Made by a program: the position numbers and the translations under genes
Shown: piece by piece, positions 10,113 through 19,228 of the stretch
How positions within the stretch are numbered: the stretch's first letter is position 1
Layout of the letters: each line of letters begins with the position of its first letter
The notes under the pieces: generated by a model
The model's database searches: none
The model's input: only the letters and a program-made list of their open reading frames with translations
What the model was told of the DNA's origin: nothing
Assembly: GCF_008693385.1 (NCBI RefSeq)
Contig: NZ_CP044067.1
Span: 372,001-436,000 of the forward strand
DNA: 64,000 nt
From: Cupriavidus pauculus
Lineage (GTDB): Bacteria > Pseudomonadota > Gammaproteobacteria > Burkholderiales > Burkholderiaceae
Direction of reading: 5' to 3'

Positions 10113-10154
10113 CCTGTTTCGTCGCCGCGACGATCGCGGCCGCCTCGGGCGCAA

Positions 10155-11000
10155 TCAAGCATCGTAGTCGGCCGACCGGCTCAGATCCCGCTGGCTTTCG
10201 ATCTCGTTCACGCGCTTGTGCAGGTCCTGCACGACCGTATCGAAGCCCCACGCGCCCAGTACCAGATGGCGCGGCGCGTCGGCATTGCGCGCGATGGCGA
10301 CCATGGCCTCGCCCGCGCGGACGGGGTCGCCGGCCTGTGTGCCGCTCGCCTGTTTGGTGCCGGCCAGCCGCTTGCCCGCAGTGTCGGCGTAGTCGGTAAT
10401 CTTGCTCTGCGTCTGCCGCAGCGACCGGCCGGCCCAATCGGTGCGGAATGGGCCCGGCTCGATACACGTCACGCCGATACCCAGCGGCGCCACCTCCGCG
10501 CGCAGCGAGTCGGACCAGCCTTCCACCGCGTGCTTGGAGGCGGCATAGTAGCCAGACCCCGCGAAGCCGATAAAGCCGGCAACCGACGTGATATTGATGA
10601 TATTGCCGCGCCGCCTTGCGCGCATGTGCGGAAGCACGGCACGCGTCACGCTGAACAGGCCGAAGACGTTCGCATCGAACTGCGCGCGGATCTCGGCATC
10701 CTCGCCTTCCTCGACGGTGCTCTGGTAGCCGTAACCGGCATTGTTGACCAGCACGTCGATCTGGCCGAAGCGCGCAACGGCCTCGGTCACGGCGGCTTGC
10801 ACGTCGGCGGGGCTGGTCACATCGAGCGTAAGCGCGAGGGCACGGTCTTCCGCGCGCTGGACGATGTCGGCGACGCTCGACACATCGCGCGCCGTGACGA
10901 CCACGCGCCAGCCCTTGTCGAGGATGACGCCCGCGAGCGCGCGGCCCAGACCGGTGGAGCATCCGGTGATCAACCAGACGGGAGTATCCGTTTGCGACAT
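10155..11000 (-). CDS. Short-chain dehydrogenase/reductase (SDR)
   Basis: 281 residues of a classical SDR: TGCSTGLGRALA nucleotide-binding motif near residue 10, NNAGYG near 88, a Ser and YYAASK catalytic motif near 155, then EPGPFRTDW. The length and the PFRTDW segment resemble the SDR group often annotated as oxidoreductase with an extended C-terminus. ATG 11000 has AAGGA 8 bases upstream. It stands alone, with about 220 bp of upstream non-coding DNA shared with the NHL lipoprotein gene. Substrate unknown. Confidence 0.88.
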   Translation of the reverse strand: MSQTDTPVWLITGCSTGLGRALAGVILDKGWRVVVTARDVSSVADIVQRAEDRALALTLDVTSPADVQAAVTEAVARFGQIDVLVNNAGYGYQSTVEEGEDAEIRAQFDANVFGLFSVTRAVLPHMRARRRGNIINITSVAGFIGFAGSGYYAASKHAVEGWSDSLRAEVAPLGIGVTCIEPGPFRTDWAGRSLRQTQSKITDYADTAGKRLAGTKQASGTQAGDPVRAGEAMVAIARNADAPRHLVLGAWGFDTVVQDLHKRVNEIESQRDLSRSADYDA

Positions 11001-11221
11001 GATGTGTCCTTCAGAGGGGTTACATGGAGGGCGTGCGGGTCCTGATATCCGCACACTGTAGGCATTCCGCGCGGCGCGATAAAGCCATGTCACCCACATG
11101 CGCCTTGCCAGGGGATTTCATAATGCCGCGGCAATCGCCCCTGTGGCGATTGCTGCTCAAGGGTTAACAGTCGGTGCCGATACAAGGCGAGAGCGATTGG
11201 CTCTTCTCCTCACTATCGAGC

Positions 11222-12625
11222 ATGCACACTCAAACTCGCATTACCCATATTGCTGCCGCGTCGATGCTTCTGATCGGCCTGACGATCGCCGGTTGCGGCG
11301 GCGATAGCAATGGTGGGCAGGCTGCCACCGCACCGGCAGGCAATACGCCCCCGCCCCCCTCCACGCCTTCCGTCCCGGAAGCGAAGACCTATACGATCGG
11401 CGGCGCGGTGACGGGCCTCGCCTCGAGCGCGACCGTGGTACTGCAGAACAATGGCGTGGACGCGGTGTCGGTGGCCGCCAATGGCAGCTTCACCTTCGCC
11501 ACGGCTGTCAGCGGTGCATACGACGTGACGGTTTCCACGCAGCCGGCGGGCCAGACCTGCACCGTTACGCACGGATCGGGCACGGCCACGGCCAACGTCA
11601 GCGATGTCGCCGTGGATTGCGTCAACAATCCCGCGCCCGAGGCGCAGGTATCGACCTACGCGGGTTCGGCCACCGGCGGCTTCACGGACGGCCCGCTCGC
11701 ATCGGCCACGTTCCTGTCGCCCATCGGCATCGCCTTCGATGCGGCCGGCAATATGCTCGTCGCCGACTCGCAGAACAGCGCGATCCGCAAGATCACGCCC
11801 GCGGGCATCGTGAGCACCGTCGTCGGTACGAACACCGTGGGCGTCGTGGACGGTCCCGCGGCATCCGCGCGCTTCCGCTATCCGAACGCGGTGACCGTCG
11901 ATGGGGCGGGCAACCTGTACATCGTCGACCAGGGCAACAACTCCATCCGCAAGTTCGACGGCACGACGGTCTCCACCTACGCCGGCTCCACGGCCGGCAC
12001 GCCGGGCTATGCCAACGCCGGATCGGGTACTGGGGCGCGATTCAGCTCGCCGACGAGCGCGGCGTTCGACGCGAGCGGCGATCTCTACGTGACCGAGTTC
12101 AACAACCACACGATTCGCAAGATCACGGCAGCGGGCGTCGTCACGACGCTGGCGGGTAGCAACCTGACGCCGGGCGCCACGGACGGTCCGGGTTCCACGG
12201 CGACGTTCTTCTCGCCGATGGATATCAAGCGCGATTCGCACGGCGATTTCTTCATCGTGGACATCTCGACCAACTCGATTCGCAAGATGACGCCGGCAGG
12301 CACGGTCACGACGTTTGCCGGATCCGGTGTCGCCGCCGTGGTCGACGGCACGGGCACGGCTGCCCAGTTCGACGGCCCCAACGGTCTGGCCATCGACCCG
12401 GACGACAACCTGTACGTTGCCGACCGTAATGGCAACACCATCCGCAAGATCACGCCCGCCGGCGTGGTAACGACCATCGCGGGAGGAAGCACGCCGGGCT
12501 CCACAAACGGCAGCGGGTCGACGGCGCGATTCAACACGCCGACCTCGATCGCGATCGACAGCGCCCGGAACCTCTATGTGACCGAGCTCAACCAGAACAC
12601 GATCCGCAAGATCACGCTGCCTTGA
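11222..12625 (+). CDS. NHL-repeat lipoprotein
   Basis: 467 residues. A signal peptide with lipobox LTIAGC predicts an outer- or periplasm-facing lipoprotein. After a Pro/Thr-rich linker comes one roughly 80-residue beta module (TIGGAVTGLASSATVVLQNN through QPAGQTCTVTHGSGTA), then about six NHL-type repeats, each with the pattern GIAFDAAGNMLVADSQNSAI-RKITPAG, which should form a beta-propeller. The start at 11222 is chosen for the signal peptide, although the frame opens at 11174. The same beta module occurs three times in the lipoprotein at 47158. A strong terminator follows. Function is unknown; NHL propellers usually bind proteins or ligands. Confidence 0.85.
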   Translation: MHTQTRITHIAAASMLLIGLTIAGCGGDSNGGQAATAPAGNTPPPPSTPSVPEAKTYTIGGAVTGLASSATVVLQNNGVDAVSVAANGSFTFATAVSGAYDVTVSTQPAGQTCTVTHGSGTATANVSDVAVDCVNNPAPEAQVSTYAGSATGGFTDGPLASATFLSPIGIAFDAAGNMLVADSQNSAIRKITPAGIVSTVVGTNTVGVVDGPAASARFRYPNAVTVDGAGNLYIVDQGNNSIRKFDGTTVSTYAGSTAGTPGYANAGSGTGARFSSPTSAAFDASGDLYVTEFNNHTIRKITAAGVVTTLAGSNLTPGATDGPGSTATFFSPMDIKRDSHGDFFIVDISTNSIRKMTPAGTVTTFAGSGVAAVVDGTGTAAQFDGPNGLAIDPDDNLYVADRNGNTIRKITPAGVVTTIAGGSTPGSTNGSGSTARFNTPTSIAIDSARNLYVTELNQNTIRKITLP

Positions 12626-12668
12626 TGCGTGCCCGGCTCTCGTAGCACAGAGGGCGGGCGCGGTGACG

Positions 12669-12709
12669 AGGGCCACCGTGCGCGGGTATCCCCTGCGCAC
12701 GGTGGCCCT
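12669..12709 (+). terminator. Intrinsic terminator after the NHL lipoprotein
   Basis: A 15-bp perfect stem AGGGCCACCGTGCGC / GCGCACGGTGGCCCT with an 11-base loop (12684-12694) is followed by a T-rich TCGTTGTT. It separates the NHL lipoprotein gene from the permease gene. Confidence 0.88.
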
Positions 12710-12764
12710 TCGTTGTTACACTTCGGGCTTGCCAACGTGGCGCACGCCCTGCCTTCATCCCCCT

Positions 12765-14150
12765 ATGACTCCTCTGGATTTACAACTGCTGCTGACCGCC
12801 CTGGTCAGTGTGCTGGTGCTCGTCGCGCTGATCGTGTCGCGCATCAAGATGCATCCCCTGCTTGCGCTGCTCGTGGTTTCAGTGGGGGTGGGGTTTGCGA
12901 CGGGCATGGCGCCCGAAAGCATTGTCAAGCATCTGGTCGATGGCGCGGGCAAGACGCTCGGGGCCGTGGGTGTCGTGATCGCGCTGGGCGCCATGCTCGG
13001 CAAGATTCTTGCCGATGCGGGCACCACGGAGCAGATTGCCGAAGCCATCCTGCGGCGCGCGTCCGATCGGATGATTCCGTGGGCCATGACGCTCGTGGCG
13101 TTCGTGGTCGGGATTCCGATGTTCTTCGAAGTGGGGCTCGTGGTGATGCTGCCGTTGATTTTCAGCGTGGCGCGCAAGCTCGAAGCCAAGGGCCGGTTCA
13201 AGGGTTCGGCCTACGTTTATGTGGGCGTGCCCGTTATCTCCGCGCTGGCGGCCATGCATGGCATGGTGCCGCCCCACCCCGGTCCGCTGACCGCGATCGC
13301 CAGCCTCAAGACCTCGGTCGGTCCGACGATGCTGTATGGATTTCTGGGCGCCATTCCGGCCATGATTCTCGGCGGCCCGCTTTACGGCGCGTTTATTTCG
13401 CGGCGCATGACCACGAAGCCCGACCAGGCGTTGCTGGACCAATTCACGATCACGGAAAAGGCAGACGCCAGCCGTCAGCCCGGTGTGGGCATTGGCGTGC
13501 TGGCGGCGCTGCTGCCCGCGATCCTGATGCTCGTGCATGCGATCGCGGAAACGGTTCTGCCCAAAGGCAGCGCGGCGCTGCATGTGGCCAGCTTTCTCGG
13601 CAATCCGCTGATCGCCATGCTGCTGGGGGTGCTGTTCGCGATTGGCGCTCTCGTGCTGTCGCGCGGCGGCGATGCCGAGAAACTGCGCGGCGCGCTGGGC
13701 AGCAGTCTCAAGCCCATTGCCTCGATCATCATGATCATCGCGGGCGGCGGCGCCTTCCAGCAGATGCTGACGAGCGCCAAGGTCGGCGACGCCATCGTCC
13801 ATCTGACGCAGCAGCTCGCGTTTCCGCCGCTGATTCTCGGCTGGCTCATCGCCATGCTGCTGTCCGTGTCGACAGGCTCGGCCACGGTCGGCATCGTGGG
13901 CGCGGCGGGCCTGCTCGCGCCGCTGGCCGGCAGCGATCCGAGCCTGAACCTGCCGTTGCTGGCCTTGTCGATCGGTTGCGGCTCGCTGTTCTTCAATTAC
14001 GCCAATCACGCGGGCTTCTGGATGGTCAAGGAATCGTTCGGCATGACGATGAGCGAAGCGACCAAGACCATCTCGGTCGTGCAGTCGATCGTCGCCGTGG
14101 TGGGGCTGATCATGGTGCTGATCTTCAACGCCGCGATTCCCATGCACTGA
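12765..14150 (+). CDS. GntP-family permease (gluconate:H+ symporter-like)
   Basis: 461 residues, strongly hydrophobic with about 12 or more membrane segments. Typical GntP features are GIPMFFEVGLVVMLPLIFSV, the AAMHGMVPPHPGPL motif and the C-terminal FNYANHAGFWMVKE. The family imports gluconate and related sugar acids or small hydroxy acids with protons. ATG 12765 is chosen; the upstream part of the open frame overlaps the terminator hairpin and is not coding. It converges on the LysR gene at 14172 with a 21-bp gap. Confidence 0.9.
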   Translation: MTPLDLQLLLTALVSVLVLVALIVSRIKMHPLLALLVVSVGVGFATGMAPESIVKHLVDGAGKTLGAVGVVIALGAMLGKILADAGTTEQIAEAILRRASDRMIPWAMTLVAFVVGIPMFFEVGLVVMLPLIFSVARKLEAKGRFKGSAYVYVGVPVISALAAMHGMVPPHPGPLTAIASLKTSVGPTMLYGFLGAIPAMILGGPLYGAFISRRMTTKPDQALLDQFTITEKADASRQPGVGIGVLAALLPAILMLVHAIAETVLPKGSAALHVASFLGNPLIAMLLGVLFAIGALVLSRGGDAEKLRGALGSSLKPIASIIMIIAGGGAFQQMLTSAKVGDAIVHLTQQLAFPPLILGWLIAMLLSVSTGSATVGIVGAAGLLAPLAGSDPSLNLPLLALSIGCGSLFFNYANHAGFWMVKESFGMTMSEATKTISVVQSIVAVVGLIMVLIFNAAIPMH

Positions 14151-14171
14151 GGCGCGGCCCCGGTTCCCCCA

Positions 14172-15086
14172 TCAGCCCGCCTCCGCCACGAGGCGCTCGC
14201 GGATAAAGCCGAGGAAGGCGCGCGTGCCTTCCGGCAGCACCCGTCCGGCCAGCGTCTGGATTTCGATCACGCGGCTGCTCATGCCGCGTTCCCGGATCGT
14301 CACCGGGTGGATTTCCCCGCGGCGCACGCGGTCGCCGACCGTTACCGCGCCGGAGATCGACAGGCCGCCACCGTTCAGGACGAAGCTCGTCAAGGTTTCG
14401 AAATGGTTGGTCACCAGCACCGGTTCGAAAATGATGCCGCGCTCGCTGCAGGCGATATCGAACAGCTGGCGCACGGTGTTGTCGCCCTCGGGTAACGCGA
14501 CCGGATGCGCCTGCATCTGCGCGAGCGTGATGCTGCGGAAGCGCGCGAGCGGATGATCGGGACGCATGATCGCGATGACGGGGGCCGGCTGCCTGTGCTC
14601 CACGCGAATGCCGTGCCCGGCCGCGCGACTATAGGTGATGCCGATATCCGCATCGCCATGGAGCACGATATTGGTGACCTCGGCCGGCGGCGCCACGCGA
14701 AGGTGGAAATGCAGCCCCGGATAGTCGTTCCGAAACGCTGCAATCGCCCGAGGCAGGAAATCGATCGCAAAGCCCGCGGACGTGGCTACCCTGACCCGGC
14801 CACGGCGCAGGCCCTGCAGCGCGGCAATCTCGGTCACGACCCGGTCGGCGTCGAGTGCGCCCCGCAGCGCGAAAGCGGCCAGCAACTCGCCGGCCGCGCT
14901 GGCCACCATGCCGCGCGGCCGGCGGTCGAACAGCGGCACGCCCAGCTGGTCCTCGAGCACGGCGACCTGTCGGCTGACCGCGGACACCGTGACATTGAGC
15001 CGCTTGGCGGCATCGGTCAGGGATCCGCAGCGGACCACTTCCAGGAAATAGCGCAGCGAGGTGTCCTGCAGGCGGTGTGACAGCAC
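14172..15086 (-). CDS. LysR-family transcriptional regulator
   Basis: 304 residues with helix-turn-helix LTDAAKRLNVTVSAVSRQVA and an effector domain. The GTG at 15086 is chosen since GGAGAG lies 8 bases upstream; a TTG at 15131 would start inside the palindromic operator. It is divergent from the amidase-Bug receptor unit and is probably its regulator: a T-N11-A palindrome lies between them. Confidence 0.88.
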   Translation of the reverse strand: MLSHRLQDTSLRYFLEVVRCGSLTDAAKRLNVTVSAVSRQVAVLEDQLGVPLFDRRPRGMVASAAGELLAAFALRGALDADRVVTEIAALQGLRRGRVRVATSAGFAIDFLPRAIAAFRNDYPGLHFHLRVAPPAEVTNIVLHGDADIGITYSRAAGHGIRVEHRQPAPVIAIMRPDHPLARFRSITLAQMQAHPVALPEGDNTVRQLFDIACSERGIIFEPVLVTNHFETLTSFVLNGGGLSISGAVTVGDRVRRGEIHPVTIRERGMSSRVIEIQTLAGRVLPEGTRAFLGFIRERLVAEAG

Positions 15087-15116
15087 GATTCTGGTCTCTC
15101 CGGGATATCCCGAGGT

Positions 15117-15131
15117 TTGCGTTTTACGCAA
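15117..15131. promoter_or_regulatory. LysR-type T-N11-A operator between regulator and amidase
   Basis: TTGCGTTTTACGCAA is a perfect 15-bp dyad containing the T-N11-A core of LysR recognition sites. It lies 30 bp upstream of the LysR start and about 80 bp upstream of the amidase start. Confidence 0.55.
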
Positions 15132-15212
15132 GGATATCTGGAAAAATCATCGATTGTCGAAAAGGCACGCCCGCTCGTATGCTTTTCGGAACGCGACAAA
15201 AACAGAGCTCTT

Positions 15213-16664
15213 ATGCCATCGCCTGCCAACGCTTCCATCGTCGAACTCGACGCCGTGTCCCTGTCCCGTGCCATCCATGCACGCGACGTCTCCTGTGTGG
15301 AGGTGCTCGATGCCTTCCTGGCGCAGATCGACCGCCACAATCCGCAGGTCAATGCGATCGTCGCGCCCGTCGATCGCGACGCCCTCCGCACATTGGCCGC
15401 CGAGCGCGACGGCGAGCTGTCCCGTGGCCAGAGCCGCGGCCCGCTCCATGGCTTTCCGCAGGCGCCCAAGGACATCATGCCGGCCGCCGGGATGGTCACC
15501 ACCAAGGGCTCCCCGATCTTTGCCGGCCAGGTCAGCCGCACCGACGCCGTGATCTTCGAGCGCATGCGGGCGGGCGGCGCGCTGTTCGTCGGCCGCAGCA
15601 ATTCGCCGGAGTTCGGGCTGGGGGGCCACACGTACAACCAGGTCTATGGGACGACCCGCAATGCCTGGGAACCGTCGCGGTCGGCCGGCGGCAGCAGCGG
15701 CGGTGCGGCGGTGGCCGTGGCGCTGCATATGCTGCCCGTGGCGGACGGCTCGGACATGATGGGATCGCTGCGGACACCGGCCGCGTTCAACCATGTGTAC
15801 GGGCTGCGCACGTCCTTCGGTTGCGTGCCCCACGGGCCGACCGATGAGGTCTTCTTTCAGCAATTCAGCGTGGCCGGGCCGATGGCGCGCAATGTGCCGG
15901 ACCTGGCATTGCTGCTGTCGGTGCAGGCCGGATTCGATGCACGGCTGCCTTTGACGCGCCGCGCGGAACCTCAGGGCAGTGTTGCGCTGCCGCCGCCGCG
16001 CGACTGGAAAGGCGTCCGCATCGGCTGGCTCGGCGATCTGGGCGGTCAGTTGCCGACGGAACCCGGTCTGCTCGGGACCTGCGAGCAGGCGCTGACGCAT
16101 CTGCGCGATATCGGCTGCACGGTGGAAGCCGCGCTGCCCGACTTCGACCTCGAATCGCTGTGGATGGCGTGGATCGACCTGCGCAGTTTCGCGGTGGCCG
16201 GGGCCAACAAGGCGCTCTGGGATGACCCCGCGAAGCGTGCGCTGCTCAAGCCCGAAGCCGTTTGGGAGATCGAACGCGGGCAGGCGCTGTCCGGCAGCCG
16301 CGTATTCGAGGCCATGTGCGTGCGCAGCGCCTGGTATCAGGCCATGCGGGCGCTGTTCGAGCGTTACGACTACCTCGTCTTGCCCTCCACGCAGGTATTC
16401 CCCTTCCCGGCCGAATGGGACTGGCCGCATGCGATCGATGGCCGCGACATGGATACCTATCACCGCTGGATGCAGACCGTGGTGCCGGCCACGATGGCGG
16501 GACTGCCCGCACTCGCGGCACCGGCCGGTTTCGGTCCGAATGGATTGCCCGCGGGCATCCAGATCATCGGGCCGGCGCAGGCCGATGCGGCCGTCCTGCA
16601 GCTTGGGCACGCCTATGACGAGGCCGGCGGGTTCTCGCGCCTGCGCAGCCCGCTGTTGGGCTGA
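15213..16664 (+). CDS. Amidase, amidase-signature family
   Basis: 483 residues. The Ser-cisSer-Lys triad is visible: Lys86 in QAPKDIMP, Ser161 in SAGGSSGGAA and Ser185 in DMMGSLRTPA. The last motif deviates from the usual DxGGS by a Met, a small change next to the nucleophile. The family hydrolyses amides to acid and ammonia; substrates vary widely. ATG 15213 is chosen by homology (SIVELDAVSLSRAI). It is followed after 69 bp by a Bug-type receptor, so the receptor may capture the amide or its acid product (inference). Confidence 0.9.
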   Translation: MPSPANASIVELDAVSLSRAIHARDVSCVEVLDAFLAQIDRHNPQVNAIVAPVDRDALRTLAAERDGELSRGQSRGPLHGFPQAPKDIMPAAGMVTTKGSPIFAGQVSRTDAVIFERMRAGGALFVGRSNSPEFGLGGHTYNQVYGTTRNAWEPSRSAGGSSGGAAVAVALHMLPVADGSDMMGSLRTPAAFNHVYGLRTSFGCVPHGPTDEVFFQQFSVAGPMARNVPDLALLLSVQAGFDARLPLTRRAEPQGSVALPPPRDWKGVRIGWLGDLGGQLPTEPGLLGTCEQALTHLRDIGCTVEAALPDFDLESLWMAWIDLRSFAVAGANKALWDDPAKRALLKPEAVWEIERGQALSGSRVFEAMCVRSAWYQAMRALFERYDYLVLPSTQVFPFPAEWDWPHAIDGRDMDTYHRWMQTVVPATMAGLPALAAPAGFGPNGLPAGIQIIGPAQADAAVLQLGHAYDEAGGFSRLRSPLLG

Positions 16665-16733
16665 GCCATTGCACTGACGGACCCTCGCTTTCCCCAACGA
16701 TCGATTGCCCCCGAAATCTTCGCAGACATTGAC

Positions 16734-17720
16734 ATGATGACCTCCACACTCCTGAAACTGGTGCTCGCATGCGGCGTGGCCATGACCTTGTCCGCGCCGC
16801 AGGCCATGGCGCAATCGGCGTCGTATCCCGATCGGCCGATCCGGCTCGTGGTGCCCTTTGCCGCCGGCGGTGCGACGGATGTGCTGGGACGGTTGCTGGC
16901 GGTGGGGCTCGGCGAGAAACTGGGGCAGTCCGTGGTCGTCGAGAACAAGCCCGGCGCCGGCACGATCGTGGGCGCGACGCAGGTCGCGAAGGCGGCACCC
17001 GACGGCTATACGCTCCTGCTGGCCTCCAACAGCACGCTCACGCTGAATCCGGCCATTCGCCAGCACCTCTCATATGACTCGGTCAAGAGCTTTACCGCGC
17101 TGGGACAGGTGGCCGATATGGCGCTCGTCCTCGTCGCCAACCCCGACACGCGGCTTGGCTCGCTGAAGGATCTGGTGACGCAGGCCAAGGCCCAGCCGGA
17201 CAAGTTCTCCTATGGTTCGTTCGGCAGCGGATCGTCGGTCCATTTCGGGGCCGAGATGCTGAAGTCCGCCGCCGGCATGCGCATGGTGCATGTGCCGTTC
17301 AACGGCAGCGCGCCGAGCCTGACGGCGCTGGTCGGCGGCCAGACGCAGGTGGCCGTGGATACGATCGTCGCGAGCCAGCCGCTGATCAAGGCCGGAAAGA
17401 TCAAGGCGCTTGCCGTGCTGTCCGCGCAGCGTCACCCGGCGCTGCCGCAAGTGCCAACGGTCGCGGAAAGCGGCTATCCGGGCTTCGAGATGGGGAGCTG
17501 GTTCGCACTGATGGCCCCGGCGGGACTGCCCGCGCCCGTGCAACAGAAACTGGAGAAGGCGCTCGCCGATGTCGCCAACGCGCCGGCCACGCAGGCACGC
17601 ATGGTGGAGCTCGGGCTGACGCCCGCCTATGGCAACGGTGCCACGGTGCAGACGCGCATCGAGAAGGAATTGCCGGCGATGCGCGCCGTCGCGGCGCGCG
17701 CCGATATCAGGGCGGACTAG
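16734..17720 (+). CDS. Bug/TctC-type periplasmic substrate-binding protein
   Basis: 328 residues with a signal peptide ending AMAQ and the family hallmarks YPDRPIRLVVPFAAGGATDV, KAAPDGYTLLLAS and MVHVPFNGSAPSLTALVGGQ. Bug proteins bind carboxylates or related small ligands for tripartite tricarboxylate transporters or act as orphan receptors. No TctA/B membrane genes are in this window. Co-directional with the amidase gene. The start could be either of two adjacent ATGs. Confidence 0.92.
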   Translation: MMTSTLLKLVLACGVAMTLSAPQAMAQSASYPDRPIRLVVPFAAGGATDVLGRLLAVGLGEKLGQSVVVENKPGAGTIVGATQVAKAAPDGYTLLLASNSTLTLNPAIRQHLSYDSVKSFTALGQVADMALVLVANPDTRLGSLKDLVTQAKAQPDKFSYGSFGSGSSVHFGAEMLKSAAGMRMVHVPFNGSAPSLTALVGGQTQVAVDTIVASQPLIKAGKIKALAVLSAQRHPALPQVPTVAESGYPGFEMGSWFALMAPAGLPAPVQQKLEKALADVANAPATQARMVELGLTPAYGNGATVQTRIEKELPAMRAVAARADIRAD

Positions 17721-18657
17721 CTGGCAGGCGATAGATGCGGCCCGACGATCCCGTGACCGACGTGACGTACATGTCGCGGCCATCGCGGGAGATGGCGAGA
17801 TTGGAGTGATGGTCGCCGGGTACATCGATCGCCTTCACCAACGCGCCTTTGGCGTCGAGGACCCAGACGCCGCCGCCATGGAACAGCGCCACGAATAGCG
17901 ATCCATCGGGTCCGGTGCGAATGCCGTCGGGCGTATGGCGCCCCGTGGCGCTTGAGGGGGCCAGCGCATCGAGTGCCGCGAAGGTGTGGCGACCTGGCAA
18001 TGATCCATCGGCACGGATCCGATAGTCGAGGACGCTGTCCGATCCGCTTTCGCCGACGTAGAGGATGCGCTCGTCGGCGGACAACGCGATACCGTTCGCG
18101 TTGTCGAGGCCGGACGCGATTTCCTGCGCGACCTGATTCGCGGCAGCGCCGGCTTGCGGTACCAGAAACACCTTTCCGGTGCCCGGCCGGTCGCCCGACG
18201 CGGTGAAGTAGAGATCGCCGCGCCGGTTCGCGACGAGGTCGTTGGGGCGAACGAATCTTTCCCCATCACGAGAACGGTCGATGCGGCCCAGACGCCGGCC
18301 ATCGGGAGCGACGCGCTCGATCGTTCCGCTGTCGTAGCATGCCACCCACAAGTCTCCGTTCACGACGGCCAGCCCGTTGGCCCCGCAGCCGGGCAACGTC
18401 TGAACCACCGCGGGGCCTCTGTCATCGAGCCGGTTGACGGTGGAAACCTGATAGTCGACGTAATAGAGCACCTTGTCCGCCAGCACGGTGCCTTCGGGAA
18501 AGCCGAGTGCGTCGGCAACGATACGCGCACGGAGCGGCTCGGCGAAAGTGCCGCTCGTGCCGGCCGCGAGCGATGCCGCCAGCAGCAGGCCGACCCAGCG
18601 CTTGATCGTGGCGGTCCCGATGGTGGTCCCGATGGTGGTCCCGATGGTGGTTCTCAT
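17707..18657 (-). CDS. Secreted SMP-30/gluconolactonase-like beta-propeller protein
   Basis: 316 residues. A signal-peptide hydrophobic core (WVGLLLAASLAAGTSG) follows an unusual n-region of TTIG repeats from a 12-bp tandem repeat. The mature part has SMP-30/LRE features: FPEGTVLADKVLYYVDYQ, VRPNDLVANRRGDLYFT, NANGIALSADERILYVGES and TPDGIRTGPDGSLFVALFHG, which include the acidic and Asn metal ligands of the family. It probably hydrolyses a sugar lactone or similar ester in the periplasm. It lies 16 bp downstream of the RidA-like gene and overlaps the convergent Bug gene by 14 bases. Confidence 0.85.
   Translation of the reverse strand: MRTTIGTTIGTTIGTATIKRWVGLLLAASLAAGTSGTFAEPLRARIVADALGFPEGTVLADKVLYYVDYQVSTVNRLDDRGPAVVQTLPGCGANGLAVVNGDLWVACYDSGTIERVAPDGRRLGRIDRSRDGERFVRPNDLVANRRGDLYFTASGDRPGTGKVFLVPQAGAAANQVAQEIASGLDNANGIALSADERILYVGESGSDSVLDYRIRADGSLPGRHTFAALDALAPSSATGRHTPDGIRTGPDGSLFVALFHGGGVWVLDAKGALVKAIDVPGDHHSNLAISRDGRDMYVTSVTGSSGRIYRLPASPP
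18613..18648. repeat. 12-bp tandem repeat, three exact units
   Basis: Three exact copies of GGTCCCGATGGT, with a degenerate fourth, encode the TTIG repeats in the n-region of the SMP-30-like signal peptide. Copy-number change would keep the frame. Confidence 0.92.
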
Positions 18658-18673
18658 GGCAGGCGCACGATGG

Positions 18674-19129
18674 TCAACCTTTCAGCTCGAAAATACTGTC
18701 GATTTCCACCGGAATCCCCATGGGCAGCGAGTACATGCCCAGCGCGCTGCGCGCCGGCAGCTTGTCTCGCCCGAACAGTGTCAGCAGCACGTCGCTCGCA
18801 CCGTTGGCCACGTTGGGATGCTGGGTGAAGTCCGGTTCCGCGCGCACATAGACGGTCAGCAGGTTGCATCGCTCGATATTGTCCAGACCGCATGCCTGAT
18901 CGACGCAGGACAGGATCATCAGCATCGTCAGGCGCGCCGCATGCTGGGCGGCCTCCAGCGACATATCGCGCCCGACGACGCCGACGATCGGCTTGCCATC
19001 CTCGAAGGGGCCGAGACCGGAGACATACACCTGGTTTCCGGAAATGGAGACGGTCTGGTAGGACCCCAGGGGCGCGATGGGGGCAGGCAACGCGAGGCCT
19101 GCCTGGGAGAGGCGGTCGAGTAGGGACAT
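18674..19129 (-). CDS. RidA/YjgF-family protein
   Basis: 151 residues from the ATG at 19129 (an upstream ATG at 19186 is possible). It resembles the RidA subgroup with the ending ARSALGMYSLPMGIPVEIDS. Internal marks are VYVSGLGPFEDGKP, AAQHAARLTMLMIL and VYVRAEPDFTQHPNVANGAS. RidA proteins deaminate reactive enamine/imine intermediates or act as related small-molecule hydrolases. It lies directly upstream of the SMP-30-like gene on the same strand, so the pair is probably one transcript. Confidence 0.88.
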   Translation of the reverse strand: MSLLDRLSQAGLALPAPIAPLGSYQTVSISGNQVYVSGLGPFEDGKPIVGVVGRDMSLEAAQHAARLTMLMILSCVDQACGLDNIERCNLLTVYVRAEPDFTQHPNVANGASDVLLTLFGRDKLPARSALGMYSLPMGIPVEIDSIFELKG

Positions 19130-19228
19130 GTTCCGGCTGAGCTCGTATCGAAGGCGTGGTCCATTGTATGGATCGGCAGCTTTCAATTCGCCTGCGGTCG
19201 CCGGTCAGATGGCACCCTGAAGGACAGG

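Noticed and set aside
9537..10154. Extension of the CBS-domain protein frame to 10154
   Set aside because: The extra residues read antisense to the small gene at 9729 and do not resemble CBS proteins; the GTG at 9536 has a good ribosome site.
12629..14206. 525-codon plus-strand frame overlapping the GntP permease
   Set aside because: Out-of-frame shadow, Arg/Ala/Gly/Asp-rich with no hydrophobic segments, and it spans the terminator hairpin.
18600..18660. CRISPR-like repeats
   Set aside because: The 12-bp units are contiguous without spacers, within a coding sequence, and no cas genes are present.
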